A stretch of 64,000 nt of DNA from Kitagawia praeruptora (taxonomy: Eukaryota; Streptophyta; Magnoliopsida; Apiales; Apiaceae): NCBI GenBank assembly GCA_037693485.1, contig CM075346.1, forward strand, positions 52,994,001 to 53,058,000. Direction: 5' to 3'. Every line of letters starts with the position of its first letter. Position 1 is the first letter of the stretch. The notes beneath the pieces were generated by a model that was not told the origin of the DNA, ran no database searches, and saw nothing but the letters and a program-made list of their open reading frames with translations. Positions 25,601 to 39,600 of this stretch are shown here, one piece after another. A program made the position numbers and the translations under genes.

Positions 25601-27917
25601 TGTTCTTGACTCGTTTGACCACTAATACTCAAGAAAGCTTCATTTTTGACTCGTTTGAACATAGAAAGCTTTGTTCTTGACTCTTTTGACCCCTAAAGCT
25701 CACTAAAACGTCATTTTGGACTCGGTTGAACATGAAAATTAATTTTGCTTCATTTTCGACTCGTTTGAGCATGGAAACCACTTGTAACTTTGTTCTTGAT
25801 TCAGTTGACCCCTAATACTCACTAAAACTTCATTTCAGACTCGTTTGAACAAGAAAATTAATTTTGCTTAATTTTTGACTCGTTTAAGTTTGGAAACCAC
25901 TTGGAGCTTTGTTCTTGACTCGTTTGACCCATAATACTCAAGAAAGCTTCATTTTTGACTCGTTTGAGCATAGAAAGCTTTGTTCTTGACTCGTTTGACC
26001 CCTAAAACTCACTAAAACGTCATTTTGGACTCGGTTCAACAAGAAAATTAATTTTGCTTCATTTTCGACTCGTTTGAGCATGGAAACCACTTGTAACTTT
26101 GTTCTTGATTCAGTTGACCCCTAATACTCACTAAAACTTCATTTCAGACTCGTTTGAACAAGAAAATTAATTTTGCTTAATTTTTGACTCGTTTGAGTTT
26201 GGAAACCACTTGGAGCTTTGTTCTTGACTCGTTTGACCCATAATACTCAAGAAAGCTTCATTTTTGACTCGTTTGAGCATAGAAAGCTTTGTTCTTGACT
26301 CGTTTGACCCCTAAAACTTCATTTTGGACTCGGTTGAACAAGAAAATTAATTTTGCTTCATTTTTGACTCGTTTGAGCATGGAAACCACTTGTAACTTTA
26401 TTCTTGATTCGTTCGACCCCTAATACTCACTGAAACTTTATTTTAGACTCGTTTGAACAAGAAAATTAGTTTTGCTTAATTTTTGACTCGTTTTAGTTTG
26501 GAAACCACTTGGAGCTTTGTTCTTGACTCGTTTGACCCCTAATACTCAAGAAAGCTTCATTTTTGACTCGTTTGAGCATAGAAAGCTTTGTTCTTAACTC
26601 GTTTGACCCCTAAAACTTCATTTTGGACTCGGTTGAATAAGAAAATTACTTTTGCTTCATTTTTGACTCGTTTGAGCATGGAAACCACTTGTAACTTTGT
26701 TCTTGATTCGTTTGACCCCTAATACTCACTGAAACTTCATTTTAGACTAGTTTGAACAAGAAAATTAATTTTGCTTTTTAATTTTGCTTAACTTATCAAA
26801 AAAAAAATATTTGCTTAATTTTTGACTCGTTTTAGTTTGGAAACCACTTGGAGCTTTGTTCTTGACTCGTTTGACCCCTAATACTCAAGAAAGCTTCATT
26901 TTTGACTCGTTTGAGCATGGAAACCACTTATACTTTGTTCTTGACTCGTTTGACCCCTAATACTAAAGAAAGCTTCATTTTTGACTCGTTTGAGCATAGA
27001 AAGCTTTGTTTTTGACTCCTTTGACCCCTAGAACTCACAAAAATTTCATTTTGGACTCGTTTGAACAAGAAATTTAATTTTCTTCATTTTTGACTCGTTT
27101 CAGCATGGAAACCACTTGTAACTTTGTTCTTGACTCGTTTGACCACTAATACTCAAGAAAGCTTCATTTTTGACTCGTTTGAACATAGAAAGCTTTGTTC
27201 TTGACTCTTTTGACCCCTAAAGCTCACTAAAACGTCATTTTGGACTCGGTTGAACATGAAAATTAATTTTGCTTCATTTTCGACTCGTTTGAGCATGGAA
27301 ACCACTTGTAACTTTGTTCTTGATTCAGTTGACCCCTAATACTCACTAAAACTTCATTTCAGACTCGTTTGAACAAGAAAATTAATTTTGCTTAATTTTT
27401 GACTCGTTTAAGTTTGGAAACCACTTGGAGCTTTGTTCTTGACTCGTTTGACCCATAATACTCAAGAAAGCTTCATTTTTGACTCGTTTGAGCATAGAAA
27501 GCTTTGTTCTTGACTCGTTTGACCCCTAAAACTCACTAAAACGTCATTTTGGACTCGGTTCAACAAGAAAATTAATTTTGCTTCATTTTCGACTCGTTTG
27601 AGCATGGAAACCACTTGTAACTTTGTTCTTGATTCAGTTGACCCCTAATACTCACTAAAACTTCATTTCAGACTCGTTTGAACAAGAAAATTAATTTTGC
27701 TTAATTTTTGACTCGTTTGAGTTTGGAAACCACTTGGAGCTTTGTTCTTGACTCGTTTGACCCATAATACTCAAGAAAGCTTCATTTTTGACTCGTTTGA
27801 GCATAGAAAGCTTTGTTCTTGACTCGTTTGACCCCTAAAACTTCATTTTGGACTCGGTTGAACAAGAAAATTAATTTTGCTTCATTTTTGACTCGTTTGA
27901 GCATGGAAACCACTTGT
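13681..27917. repeat. Satellite array, 1,524-bp HOR, nine full copies plus a partial copy
   Basis: A partial unit (last third of the HOR, ending with the CTCGGATGAAC variant near 14140) leads into full copies starting at 14204, 15728, 17251, 18775, 20299, 21822, 23346, 24870 and 26394. Variants let individual copies be matched to the first array. The copy at 15728 shares four private changes with the copy at 1. Those at 20299 and 21822 share CTCGGATGAAC with 3048 and 4571. Those at 24870 and 26394 share TTCTTAACTCG with 7619. The A-tract is 9 long only in 15728 and 20299, as in their partners 1 and 3048. No coding sequence is supported. Confidence 0.96.
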
Positions 27918-30900
27918 AACTTTATTCTTGATTCGTTCGACCCCTAATACTCAATGAAACTTTATTTTAGACTCGTTTGAACAAGAAAATTAGTTTTGCT
28001 TAATTTTTGACTCGTTTTAGTTTGGAAACCACTTGGAGCTTTGTTCTTGACTCGTTTGACCCCTAATACTCAAGAAAGCTTCATTTTTGACTCGTTTGAG
28101 CATGGAAACCACTTATACTTTGTTCTTGACTCGTTTGACCCCTAATACTAAAGAAAGCTTCATTTTTGACTCGTTTGAGCATAGAAAGCTTTGTTTTTGA
28201 CTCCTTTGACCCCTAGAACTCACAAAAATTTCATTTTGGACTCGTTTGAACAAGAAATTTAATTTTCTTCATTTTTGACTCGTTTCAGCATGGAAACCAC
28301 TTGTAACTTTGTTCTTGACTCGTTTGACCACTAATACTCAAGAAAGCTTCATTTTTGACTCGTTTGAACATAGAAAGCTTTGTTCTTGACTCTTTTGACC
28401 CCTAAAACTCACTAAAACGTCATTTTGGACTCGGTTGAACATGAAAATTAATTTTGCTTCATTTTCGACTCGTTTGAGCATGGAAACCACTTGTAACTTT
28501 GTTCTTGATTCAGTTGACCCCTAATACTCTCTAAAACTTCATTTCAGACTCGTTTGAACAAGAAAATTGATTTTGCTTAATTTTTGACTCGTTTGAGTTT
28601 GGAAACCACTTGGAGCTTTGTTCTTGACTCGTTTGACACCTAATACTCAAGAAAGCTTCTTTTTTGACTCGTTTGAGCGTAGAAACCTCTTGTAGCTTTG
28701 TTCTTGACTCGTTTGACCCCTAGAACTCACAAAAATTTCATTTTGGACTCGTTTGAACAAGAAAATTAATTTTGCTTCATTTTTGACTCGTTTAAGCATG
28801 GAAACCACTTGTAACTTTGTTCTTGACTCGTTTGACCCCTAATACTCAAGAAAGCTTCATTTTTGGCTCGTTTGAGCATAGAAAGCTTTGTTCTTGACTC
28901 GTTTGACCCCTAAAACTCACTAAAATTTCATTTTGGACTCGGTTGAAAAAGAAAATTAATTTTGCTTCATTTTCGACTCGTTTGAGCATGGAAACCAATT
29001 GTAACTTTGTTCTTGATTCAATTGACCCCTAATACTCACTAAAACTTCATTTCAGACTCGTTTGAACAAGAAAATTAATTTTGCTTAATTTTTGACTCGT
29101 TTGAGTTTGGAAACCACTTGGTGCTTTGTTCTTGACTCGTTTGACCCATAATACTCAAGAAAGCTTCATTTTTGACTCGTTTGAGCATAGAAAGCTTTGT
29201 TCTTGACTCGTTTGACCCCTAAAACTTCATTTTGGACTCGGTTGAACAAGAAAATTAATTTTGCTTCATTTTTGACTCGTTTAATCATGGAAACCACTTG
29301 TAACTTTGTTCTTGACTCGTTTGACCCCTAATACTCAAGAAAGCTTCATTTTTGGCTCGTTTGAGCATAGAAAGCTTTGTTCTTGACTCGTTTGACCCCT
29401 CAAACTCACTAAAATTTCATTTTGGACTCGGTTGAAAAAGAAAATTAATTTTGCTTCATTTTCGACTCGTTTGAGCATGGAAACCACTTGTAACTTTGTT
29501 CTTGATTCAGTTGACCCCTAATACTCACTAAAACTTCATTTCAGACTCGTTTGAACAAGAAAATTAATTTTGCTTCATTTTTGACTTGTTTTAGTTTGGA
29601 AACCACTTGGAGCTTTGTTTTTGACTCGTTTGACCCCTAATACTCAAGAAAGCTTCATTTTTGACTCGTTTGAGCATGGAAACCACTTGTACTTTGTTCT
29701 TGACTCGTTTAACCCCTAATACTAAAGAAAGCTTCATTTTTGACTCGTTTGAGCATAGAAAGCTTTGTTTTTGACTCCTTTGATCCCTAGAACTCACAAA
29801 AATTTCATTTTGGACTCGTTTGAACAATAAATTTAATTTTGCTTCATTTTTGACTCGTTTCAGCATGGAAACCACTTGTAACTTTGTTCTTGACTCGTTT
29901 GACCACTAATACTCAAGAAAGCTTCATTTTTTACTCGTTTGAGCATATAAAGCTTTGTTCTTGACTCGTTTGACCCCTAAAACTCACTAAAACGTCATTT
30001 TGGACTCGGTTCAACAAGAAAATTAATTTTGCTTCATTTTCGACTCGTTTGAGCATGGAAACCACTTGTAACTTTGTTCTTGATTCAGTTGACCCCTAAT
30101 ACTCACTAAAACTTCATTTCAGACTCGTTTGAACAAGAAAATTAATTTTGCTTAATTTTTGACTCGTTTGAGTTTGGAAACCACTTGGAGCTTTGTTCTT
30201 GACTCGTTTGACCCATAATACTCAAGAAAGCTTCATTTTTGACTCGTTTGAGCATAGAAAGCTTTGTTCTTGACTCGTTTGACCCCTAAAACTTCATTTT
30301 GGACTCGGTTGAACAAGAAAAATAATTTTGCTTCATTTTTGACTCGTTTGAGCATGGAAACCACTTGTAACTTTGTTCTTGATTCGTTCGACCCCTAATA
30401 CTCACTGAAACTTTATTTTAGACTCGTTTGAACAAGAAAATTAATTTTGCTTAATTTTTGACTCGTTTTAGTTTGGAAACCACTTGGAGCTTTGTTCTTG
30501 ACTCGTTTGACCCCTAATACTCAAGAAAGCTTCATTTTTGACTCGTTTGAGCATAGAAAGCTTTGTTCTTGACTCGTTTGACCCCTAAAACTTCATTTTG
30601 GACTCGGTTGAATAAGAAAATTAATTTTGCTTCATTTTTGACTCGTTTGAGAATGGAAACCACTTGTAACTTTGTTCTTGATTCGTTTGACCCCTAATAC
30701 TCACTGAAACTTCATTTTAGACTCGTTTGAACAAGAAAATTAATTTTGCTTTTTAATTTTGCTTAACTTATAAAAAAAAAAAAATTGCTTAATTTTTGAC
30801 TCGTTTTAGTTTGGAAACCACTTGGAGCTTTGTTCTTGACTCGTTTGACCCCTAATACTCAAGAAAGCTTCATTTTTGACTCGTTTGAGCATGGAAACCA

Positions 30901-33660
30901 CTTATACTTTGTTCTTGACTCGTTTGACCCCTAATACTAAAGAAAGCTTCATTTTTGACTCGTTTGAGCATAGAAAGCTTTGTTTTTGACTCCTTTGACC
31001 CCTAGAACTCACAAAAATTTCATTTTGGACTCGTTTGAACAAGAAATTTAATTTTGCTTCATTTTTGACTCGTTTCAGCATGGAAACCACTTGTAACTTT
31101 GTTCTTGACTCGTTTGACCACTAATACTCAAGAAAGCTTCATTTTTGACTCGTTTGAGCATAGAAAGCTTTGTTCTTGACTCGTTTGACCCCTAAAACTC
31201 ACTAAAACGTCATTTTGGACTCGGTTGAACATGAAAATTAATTTTGCTTCATTTTCGACTCGTTTGAGCATGGAAACCACTTGTAACTTTGTTCTTGATT
31301 CAGTTGACCCCTAATACTCACTAAAACTTCATTTCAGACTCGTTTGAACAAGAAAATTGATTTTCCTTAATTTTTGACTCGTTTGAGTTTGGAAACCACT
31401 TGGAGCTTTGTTCTTGACTCGTTTGTCACCTAATACTCAAGAAAGCTTCTTTTTTTGACTCGTTTGAGCATAGAAAGCTTTGTTCTTGACTCGTTTGACC
31501 CCTAAAACTTCATTTTGGACTCGGTTGAACAAGAAAAATAATTTTGCTTCATTTTTGACTCGTTTGAGCATGGAAACCACTTGTAACTTTGTTCTTGATT
31601 CGTTCGACCCCTAATACTCACTGAAACTTTATTTTAGACTCGTTTGAACAAGAAAATTAATTTTGCTTAATTTTTGACTCGTTTTAGTTTGGAAACCACT
31701 TGGAGCTTTGTTCTTGACTCGTTTGACCCCTAATACTCAAGAAAGCTTCATTTTTGACTCGTTTGAGCATAGAAAGCTTTGTTCTTGACTCGTTTGACCC
31801 CTAAAACTTCATTTTGGACTCGGTTGAATAAGAAAATTAATTTTGCTTCATTTTTGACTCGTTTGAGAATGGAAACCACTTGTAACTTTGTTCTTGATTC
31901 GTTTGACCCCTAATACTCACTGAAACTTCATTTTAGACTCGTTTGAACAAGAAAATTAATTTTGCTTTTTAATTTTGCTTAACTTATAAAAAAAAAAAAA
32001 TTGCTTAATTTTTGACTCGTTTTAGTTTGGAAACCACTTGGAGCTTTGTTCTTGACTCGTTTGACCCCTAATACTCAAGAAAGCTTCATTTTTGACTCGT
32101 TTGAGCATGGAAACCACTTATACTTTGTTCTTGACTCGTTTGACCCCTAATACTAAAGAAAGCTTCATTTTTGACTCGTTTGAGCATAGAAAGCTTTGTT
32201 TTTGACTCCTTTGACCCCTAGAACTCACAAAAATTTCATTTTGGACTCGTTTGAACAAGAAATTTAATTTTGCTTCATTTTTGACTCGTTTCAGCATGGA
32301 AACCACTTGTAACTTTGTTCTTGACTCGTTTGACCACTAATACTCAAGAAAGCTTCATTTTTGACTCGTTTGAGCATAGAAAGCTTTGTTCTTGACTCGT
32401 TTGACCCCTAAAACTCACTAAAACGTCATTTTGGACTCGGTTGAACATGAAAATTAATTTTGCTTCATTTTCGACTCGTTTGAGCATGGAAACCACTTGT
32501 AACTTTGTTCTTGATTCAGTTGACCCCTAATACTCACTAAAACTTCATTTCAGACTCGTTTGAACAAGAAAATTGATTTTCCTTAATTTTTGACTCGTTT
32601 GAGTTTGGAAACCACTTGGAGCTTTGTTCTTGACTCGTTTGTCACCTAATACTCAAGAAAGCTTCTTTTTTTGACTCGTTTGAGCATAGAAACCTCTTGT
32701 AGCTTTGTTCTTGACTCGCTTGACCCCTAGAACTCACAAAAATTTCATTTTGGACTCGTTTGAACAAGAAAATTAATTTTGCTTCATTTTTGACTCGTTT
32801 AAGCATGGAAACCACTTGTAACTTTGTTCTTGACTCGTTTGACTCCTAATACTCAAGAAAGCTTCATTTTTGGCTCGTTTGAGCATAGAAAGCTTTGTTC
32901 TTGACTCGTTTGACCCCTAAAACTCACTAAAATTTCATTTTGGACTCGGTTGAAAAAGAAAATTAATTTTGCTTCATTTTCGACTCGTTGAGCATGGAAA
33001 CCACTTGTAACTTTGTTCTTGATTCGTTTGACCCCTAATACTCACTAAAACTTCATTTTAGACTCGTTTGAACAAGAAAATTAATTTTGCTTAATTTTTG
33101 ACTCGTTTGAGTTTGGAAACCACTTGGAGCTTTGTTCTTAACTCGTTTGACCCCTAATACTCAAGAAAGCTTCATTTTTGACTCGTTTGAGCATGGAAAC
33201 CACTTATACTTTGTTCTTGACTCGTTTGACCCCTAATACTAAAGAAAGCTTCATTTTTGACTCGTTTGAGCATAGAAAGCTTTGTTTTTGACTCCTTTGA
33301 CCCCTAGAACTCACAAAAATTTCATTTTGGACTCGTTTGAACAAGAAATTTAATTTTGCTTCATTTTTGACTCGTTTCAGCATGGAAACCACTTGTAACT
33401 TTGTTCTTGACTCGTTTGACCACTAATACTCAAGAAAGCTTCATTTTTGACTCGTTTGAGCATAGAAAGCTTTGTTCTTGACTCGTTTGACCCCTAAAAC
33501 TCACTAAAACGTCATTTTGGACTCGGTTGAACATGAAAATTAATTTTGCTTCATTTTCGACTCGTTTGAGCATGGAAACCACTTGTAACTTTGTTCTTGA
33601 TTCAGTTGACCCCTAATACTCACTAAAACTTCATTTCAGACTCGTTTGAACAAGAAAATT
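27918..33660. repeat. Irregular satellite block, second copy of 9143-13680
   Basis: This block repeats 9143-13680 with very few substitutions: 9503 has GAATCG where this copy has GACTCG, 10507 reads TTAAGCATGG against TTAATCATGG near 29281, and 11251 reads GCTTCGTTTTC against GCTTCATTTTC. It carries the same eight-subunit deletion, seen as CATGGAAACCACTTATAC near 28105. It differs by an internal tandem duplication of 1,216 bp, which moves the offset to the first copy from 18,775 to 19,991. The match stops near 33660, where this copy reads AAAATTTATTTTGC and then passes into the 1,085-bp arrangement, while the first copy returns to the 1,524-bp HOR. Confidence 0.92.
30261..32692. repeat. 1,216-bp tandem duplication inside the satellite
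   Basis: Two adjacent copies of about 1,216 bp lie at roughly 30261-31476 and 31477-32692. The rare variant GAACAAGAAAAATAATTTTG occurs at 30311 and again at 31527, exactly 1,216 bp apart. The A-tract unit is also repeated. The junction lies within the shared string TGACTCGTTTGAGCATAGAA: the first copy leaves a subunit that elsewhere continues with ACCTCTTGTAGC and re-enters one that continues with AGCTTTGTTC. The sister block at 11480-12700 has only one copy, so this is a recent local gain by in-register unequal exchange. Confidence 0.88.
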
Positions 33661-36600
33661 TATTTTGCTTAATTTTTGACTCGTTTGAGTTTGGAAACCA
33701 CTTGGAGCTTTGTTCTTGACTCGTTTGACACCTAATACTCAAGAAAGCTTCTTTTTTGACTCGTTTGAGCATAGAAACCTCTTGTAGCTTTGTTCTTGAC
33801 TCGCTTGACCCCTAGAACTCACAAAAATTTCATTTTGGACTCGTTTGAACAAGAAAATTAATTTTGCTTCATTTTTGACTCGTTTAAGCATGGAAACCAC
33901 TTGTAACTTTGTTCTTGACTCGTTTGACTCCTAATACTCAAGAAAGCTTCATTTTTGGCTCGTTTGAGCATAGAAAGCTTTGTTCTTGACTCGTTTGACC
34001 CCTAAAACTCACTAAAATTTCATTTTGGACTCGGTTGAAAAAGAAAATTAATTTTGCTTCATTTTCGACTCGTTGAGCATGGAAACCACTTGTAACTTTG
34101 TTCTTGATTCGTTTGACCCCTAATACTCACTAAAACTTCATTTTAGACTCGTTTGAACAAGAAAATTAATTTTGCTTAATTTTTGACTCGTTTGAGTTTG
34201 GAAACCACTTGGAGCTTTGTTCTTAACTCGTTTGACCCCTAATACTCAAGAAAGCTTCATTTTTTGACTCGTTTGAGCATCAAAAGCTTTGTTCTTGACT
34301 CGTTTGACCCATAAAACTTCATTTTGGACTCGGTTGAATAAGAAAATTAATTTTGCTTCATTTTTGACTCGTTTGAGCATGGAAACCACTTGTAATTTTG
34401 TTCTTGATTCGTTTGACCCCTAATACTCACTGAAACTTCATTTTAGAATCGTTTGAACAAGAAAATTAATTTTGCTTTTTAATTTTGCTTAACTTATCAA
34501 AAAAAAAATTTGCTTAATTTTTGACTCGTTTTAGTTTGGAAACCACTTGGAGCTTTGTTCGTGACTCGTTTGACCCCTAATACTCAAGAAAGCTTCATTT
34601 TTGACTCGTTTGAGCATGGAAACCACTTATACTTTGTTCTTGACTCATTTGACCCCTAATACTAAAGAAAGCTTCATTTTTGACTCGTTTGAGCATAGAA
34701 AGCTTTGTTTTTGACTCCTTTGACCCCTAGAACTCACAAAAATTTCATTTTGGACTCGTTTGAACAAGAAATTTAATTTTGCTTCATTTTTGACTCGTTT
34801 CAGCATGGAAACCACTTGTAACTTTGTTCTTGACTCGTTTGACCACTAATACTCAAGAAAGCTTCATTTTTGACTCGTTTGAGCATATAAAGCTTTGTTC
34901 TTGACTCGTTTGACCCCTAAAACTCACTAAAACGTCATTTTGGACTCGGTTGAACAAGAAAATTAATTTTGCTTCATTTTCGACTCGTTTGAGCATGGAA
35001 ACCACTTGTAACTTTGTTCTTGATTCAGTTGACCTCTAATACTCACTAAAACTTCATTTCAGACTCGTTTGAACAAGAAAATTAATTTTGCTTAATTTTT
35101 GACTCGTTTGAGTTTGGAAACCACTTGGAGCTTTGTTCTTGACTCGTTTGACCCATAATACTCAAGAAAGCTTCATTTTTGACTCGTTTGAGCATAGAAA
35201 GCTTTGTTCTTGACTTGTTTGACCCCTAAAACTTCATTTTGGACTCGGTTGAACAAGAAAATTAATTTTGCTTCATTTTCGACTCGTTGAGCATGGAAAC
35301 CACTTGTAACTTTGTTCTTGATTCGTTTGACCCCTAATACTCACTAAAACTTCATTTTAGACTCGTTTGAACAAGAAAATTAATTTTGCTTAATTTTTGA
35401 CTCGTTTGAGTTTGGAAACCACTTGGAGCTTTGTTCTTAACTCGTTTGACCCCTAATACTCAAGAAAGCTTCATTTTTGACTCGTTTGAGCATGGAAACC
35501 ACTTATACTTTGTTCTTGACTCGTTTGACCCCTAATACTAAAGAAAGCTTCATTTTTGACTCGTTTGAGCATAGAAAGCTTTGTTTTTGACTCCTTTGAC
35601 CCCTAGAACTCACAAAAATTTCATTTTGGACTCGTTTGAACAAGAAATTTAATTTTGCTTCATTTTTGACTCGTTTCAGCATGGAAACCACTTGTAACTT
35701 TGTTCTTGACTCGTTTGACCACTAATACTCAAGAAAGCTTCATTTTTGACTCGTTTGAGCATAGAAAGCTTTGTTCTTGACTCGTTTGACCCCTAAAACT
35801 CACTAAAACGTCATTTTGGACTCGGTCGAACATGAAAATTAATTTTGCTTCATTTTCGACTCGTTTGAGCATGGAAACCACTTGTAACTTTGTTCTTGAT
35901 TCAGTTGACCCCTAATACTCACTAAAACTTCATTTCAGACTCGTTTGAACAAGAAAATTGATTTTTCTTAATTTTTGACTCGTTTGAGTTTGGAAACCAC
36001 TTGGAGCTTTGTTCTTGACTCGTTTGACACCTAATACTCAAGAAAGCTTCTTTTTTGACTCGTTTGAGCATAGAAACCTCTTGTAGCTTTGTTCTTGACT
36101 CGCTTGACCCCTAGAACTCACAAAAATTTCATTTTGGACTCGTTTGAACAAGAAAATTAATTTTGCTTCATTTTTGACTCGTTTAAGCATGGAAACCACT
36201 TGTAACTTTGTTCTTGACTCGTTTGACTCCTAATACTCAAGAAAGCTTCATTTTTGGCTCGTTTGAGCATAGAAAGCTTTGTTCTTGACTCGTTTGACCC
36301 CTAAAACTCACTAAAATTTCATTTTGGACTCGGTTGAAAAAGAAAATTAATTTTGCTTCATTTTCGACTCGTTGAGCATGGAAACCACTTGTAACTTTGT
36401 TCTTGATTCGTTTGACCCCTAATACTCACTAAAACTTCATTTTAGACTCGTTTGAACAAGAAAATTAATTTTGCTTAATTTTTGACTCGTTTGAGTTTGG
36501 AAACCACTTGGAGCTTTGTTCTTAACTCGTTTGACCCCTAATACTCAAGAAAGCTTCATTTTTGACTCGTTTGAGCATGGAAACCACTTATACTTTGTTC

Positions 36601-39600
36601 TTGACTCGTTTGACCCCTAATACTAAAGAAAGCTTCATTTTTGACTCGTTTGAGCATAGAAAGCTTTGTTTTTGACTCCTTTGACCCCTAGAACTCACAA
36701 AAATTTCATTTTGGACTCGTTTGAACAAGAAATTTAATTTTGCTTCATTTTTGACTCGTTTCAGCATGGAAACCACTTGTAACTTTGTTCTTGACTCGTT
36801 TGACCACTAATACTCAAGAAAGCTTCATTTTTGACTCGTTTGAGCATAGAAAGCTTTGTTCTTGACTCGTTTGACCCCTAAAACTCACTAAAACGTCATT
36901 TTGGACTCGGTTGAACATGAAAATTAATTTTGCTTCATTTTCGACTCGTTTGAGCATGAAAACCACTTGTAACTTTGTTCTTGATTCAGTTGACCCCTAA
37001 TACTCACTAAAACTTCATTTCAGACTCGTTTGAACAAGAAAATTGATTTTGCTTAATTTTTGACTCGTTTGAGTTTGGAAACCACTTGGAGCTTTGTTCT
37101 TGACTCGTTTGACACCTAATACTCAAGAAAGCTTCTTTTTTGACTCGTTTGAGCATAGAAACCTCTTGTAGCTTTGTTCTTGACTCGCTTGACCCCTAGA
37201 ACTCACAAAAATTTCATTTTGGACTCGTTTGAACAAGAAAATTAATTTTGCTTCATTTTTGACTCGTTTAAGCATGGAAACCACTTGTAACTTTGTTCTT
37301 GACTCGTTTGACTCCTAATACTCAAGAAAGCTTCATTTTTGGCTCGTTTGAGCATAGAAAGCTTTGTTCTTGACTCGTTTGACCCCTAAAACTCACTAAA
37401 ATTTCATTTTGGACTCGGTTGAAAAAGAAAATTAATTTTGCTTCATTTTCGACTCGTTGAGCATGGAAACCACTTGTAACTTTGTTCTTGATTCGTTTGA
37501 CCCCTAATACTCACTAAAACTTCATTTTAGACTCGTTTGAACAAGAAAATTAATTTTGCTTAATTTTTGACTCGTTTGAGTTTGGAAACCACTTGGAGCT
37601 TTGTTCTTAACTCGTTTGACCCCTAATACTCAAGAAAGCTTCATTTTTGACTCGTTTGAGCATGGAAACCACTTATACTTTGTTCTTGACTCGTTTGACC
37701 CCTAATACTAAAGAAAGCTTCATTTTTGACTCGTTTGAGCATAGAAAGCTTTGTTTTTGACTCCTTTGACCCCTAGAACTCACAAAAATTTCATTTTGGA
37801 CTCGTTTGAACAAGAAATTTAATTTTGCTTCATTTTTGACTCGTTTCAGCATGGAAACCACTTGTAACTTTGTTCTTGACTCGTTTGACCACTAATACTC
37901 AAGAAAGCTTCATTTTTGACTCGTTTGAGCATAGAAAGCTTTGTTCTTGACTCGTTTGACCCCTAAAACTCACTAAAACGTCATTTTGGACTCGGTTGAA
38001 CATGAAAATTAATTTTGCTTCATTTTCGACTCGTTTGAGCATGAAAACCACTTGTAACTTTGTTCTTGATTCAGTTGACCCCTAATACTCACTAAAACTT
38101 CATTTCAGACTCGTTTGAACAAGAAAATTGATTTTGCTTAATTTTTGACTCGTTTGAGTTTGGAAACCACTTGGAGCTTTGTTCTTGACTCGTTTGACAC
38201 CTAATACTCAAGAAAGCTTCTTTTTTGACTCGTTTGAGCATAGAAACCTCTTGTAGCTTTGTTCTTGACTCGCTTGACCCCTAGAACTCACAAAAATTTC
38301 ATTTTGGACTCGTTTGAACAAGAAAATTAATTTTGCTTCATTTTTGACTCGTTTAAGCATGGAAACCACTTGTAACTTTGTTCTTGACTCGTTTGACTCC
38401 TAATACTCAAGAAAGCTTCATTTTTGGCTCGTTTGAGCATAGAAAGCTTTGTTCTTGACTCGTTTGACCCCTAAAACTCACCAAAATTTCATTTTGGACT
38501 CGGTTGAAAAAGAAAATTAATTTTGCTTCATTTTCGACTCGTTGAGCATGGAAACCACTTGTAACTTTGTTCTTGATTCGTTTGACCCCTAATACTCACT
38601 AAAACTTCATTTTAGACTCGTTTGAACAAGAAAATTAATTTTGCTTAATTTTTGACTCGTTTGAGTTTGGAAACCACTTGGAGCTTTGTTCTTAACTCGT
38701 TTGACCCCTAATACTCAAGAAAGCTTCATTTTTGACTCGTTTGAGCATCAAAAGCTTTGTTCTTGACTCGTTTGACCCATAAAACTTCATTTTGGACTCG
38801 GTTGAATAAGAAAATTAATTTTGCTTCATTTTTTACTCGTTTGAGCATGGAAACCACTTGTAATTTTGTTCTTGATTCGTTTGACCCCTAATACTCACTG
38901 AAACTTCATTTTAGAATCGTTTGAACAAGAAAATTAATTTTGCTTTTTAATTTTGCTTAACTTATCAAAAAAAAAATTTGCTTAATTTTTGACTCGTTTT
39001 AGTTTGGAAACCACTTGGAGCTTTGTTCGTGACTCGTTTGACCCCTAATACTCAAGAAAGCTTCATTTTTGACTCGTTTGAGCATGGAAACCACTTATAC
39101 TTTGTTCTTGACTCATTTGACCCCTAATACTAAAGAAAGCTTCATTTTTGACTCGTTTGAGCATAGAAAGCTTTGTTTTTGACTCCTTTGACCCCTAGAA
39201 CTCACAAAAATTTCATTTTGGACTCGTTTGAACAAGAAATTTAATTTTGCTTCATTTTTGACTCGTTTCAGCATGGAAACCACTTGTAACTTTGTTCTTG
39301 ACTCGTTTGACCACTAATACTCAAGAAAGCTTCATTTTTGACTCGTTTGAGCATATAAAGCTTTGTTCTTGACTCGTTTGACCCCTAAAACTCACTAAAA
39401 CGTCATTTTGGACTCGGTTGAACAAGAAAATTAATTTTGCTTCATTTTCGACTCGTTTGAGCATGGAAACCACTTGTAACTTTGTTCTTGATTCAGTTGA
39501 CCTCTAATACTCACTAAAACTTCATTTCAGACTCGTTTGAACAAGAAAATTAATTTTGCTTAATTTTTGACTCGTTTGAGTTTGGAAACCACTTGGAGCT

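Noticed and set aside
1..27917. Repeated near-identical HOR copies as pure assembly artefact
   Set aside because: Copies carry distinct ordered variants and A-tract lengths, which a simple looped assembly would not create. The exact copy number still needs long-read support.
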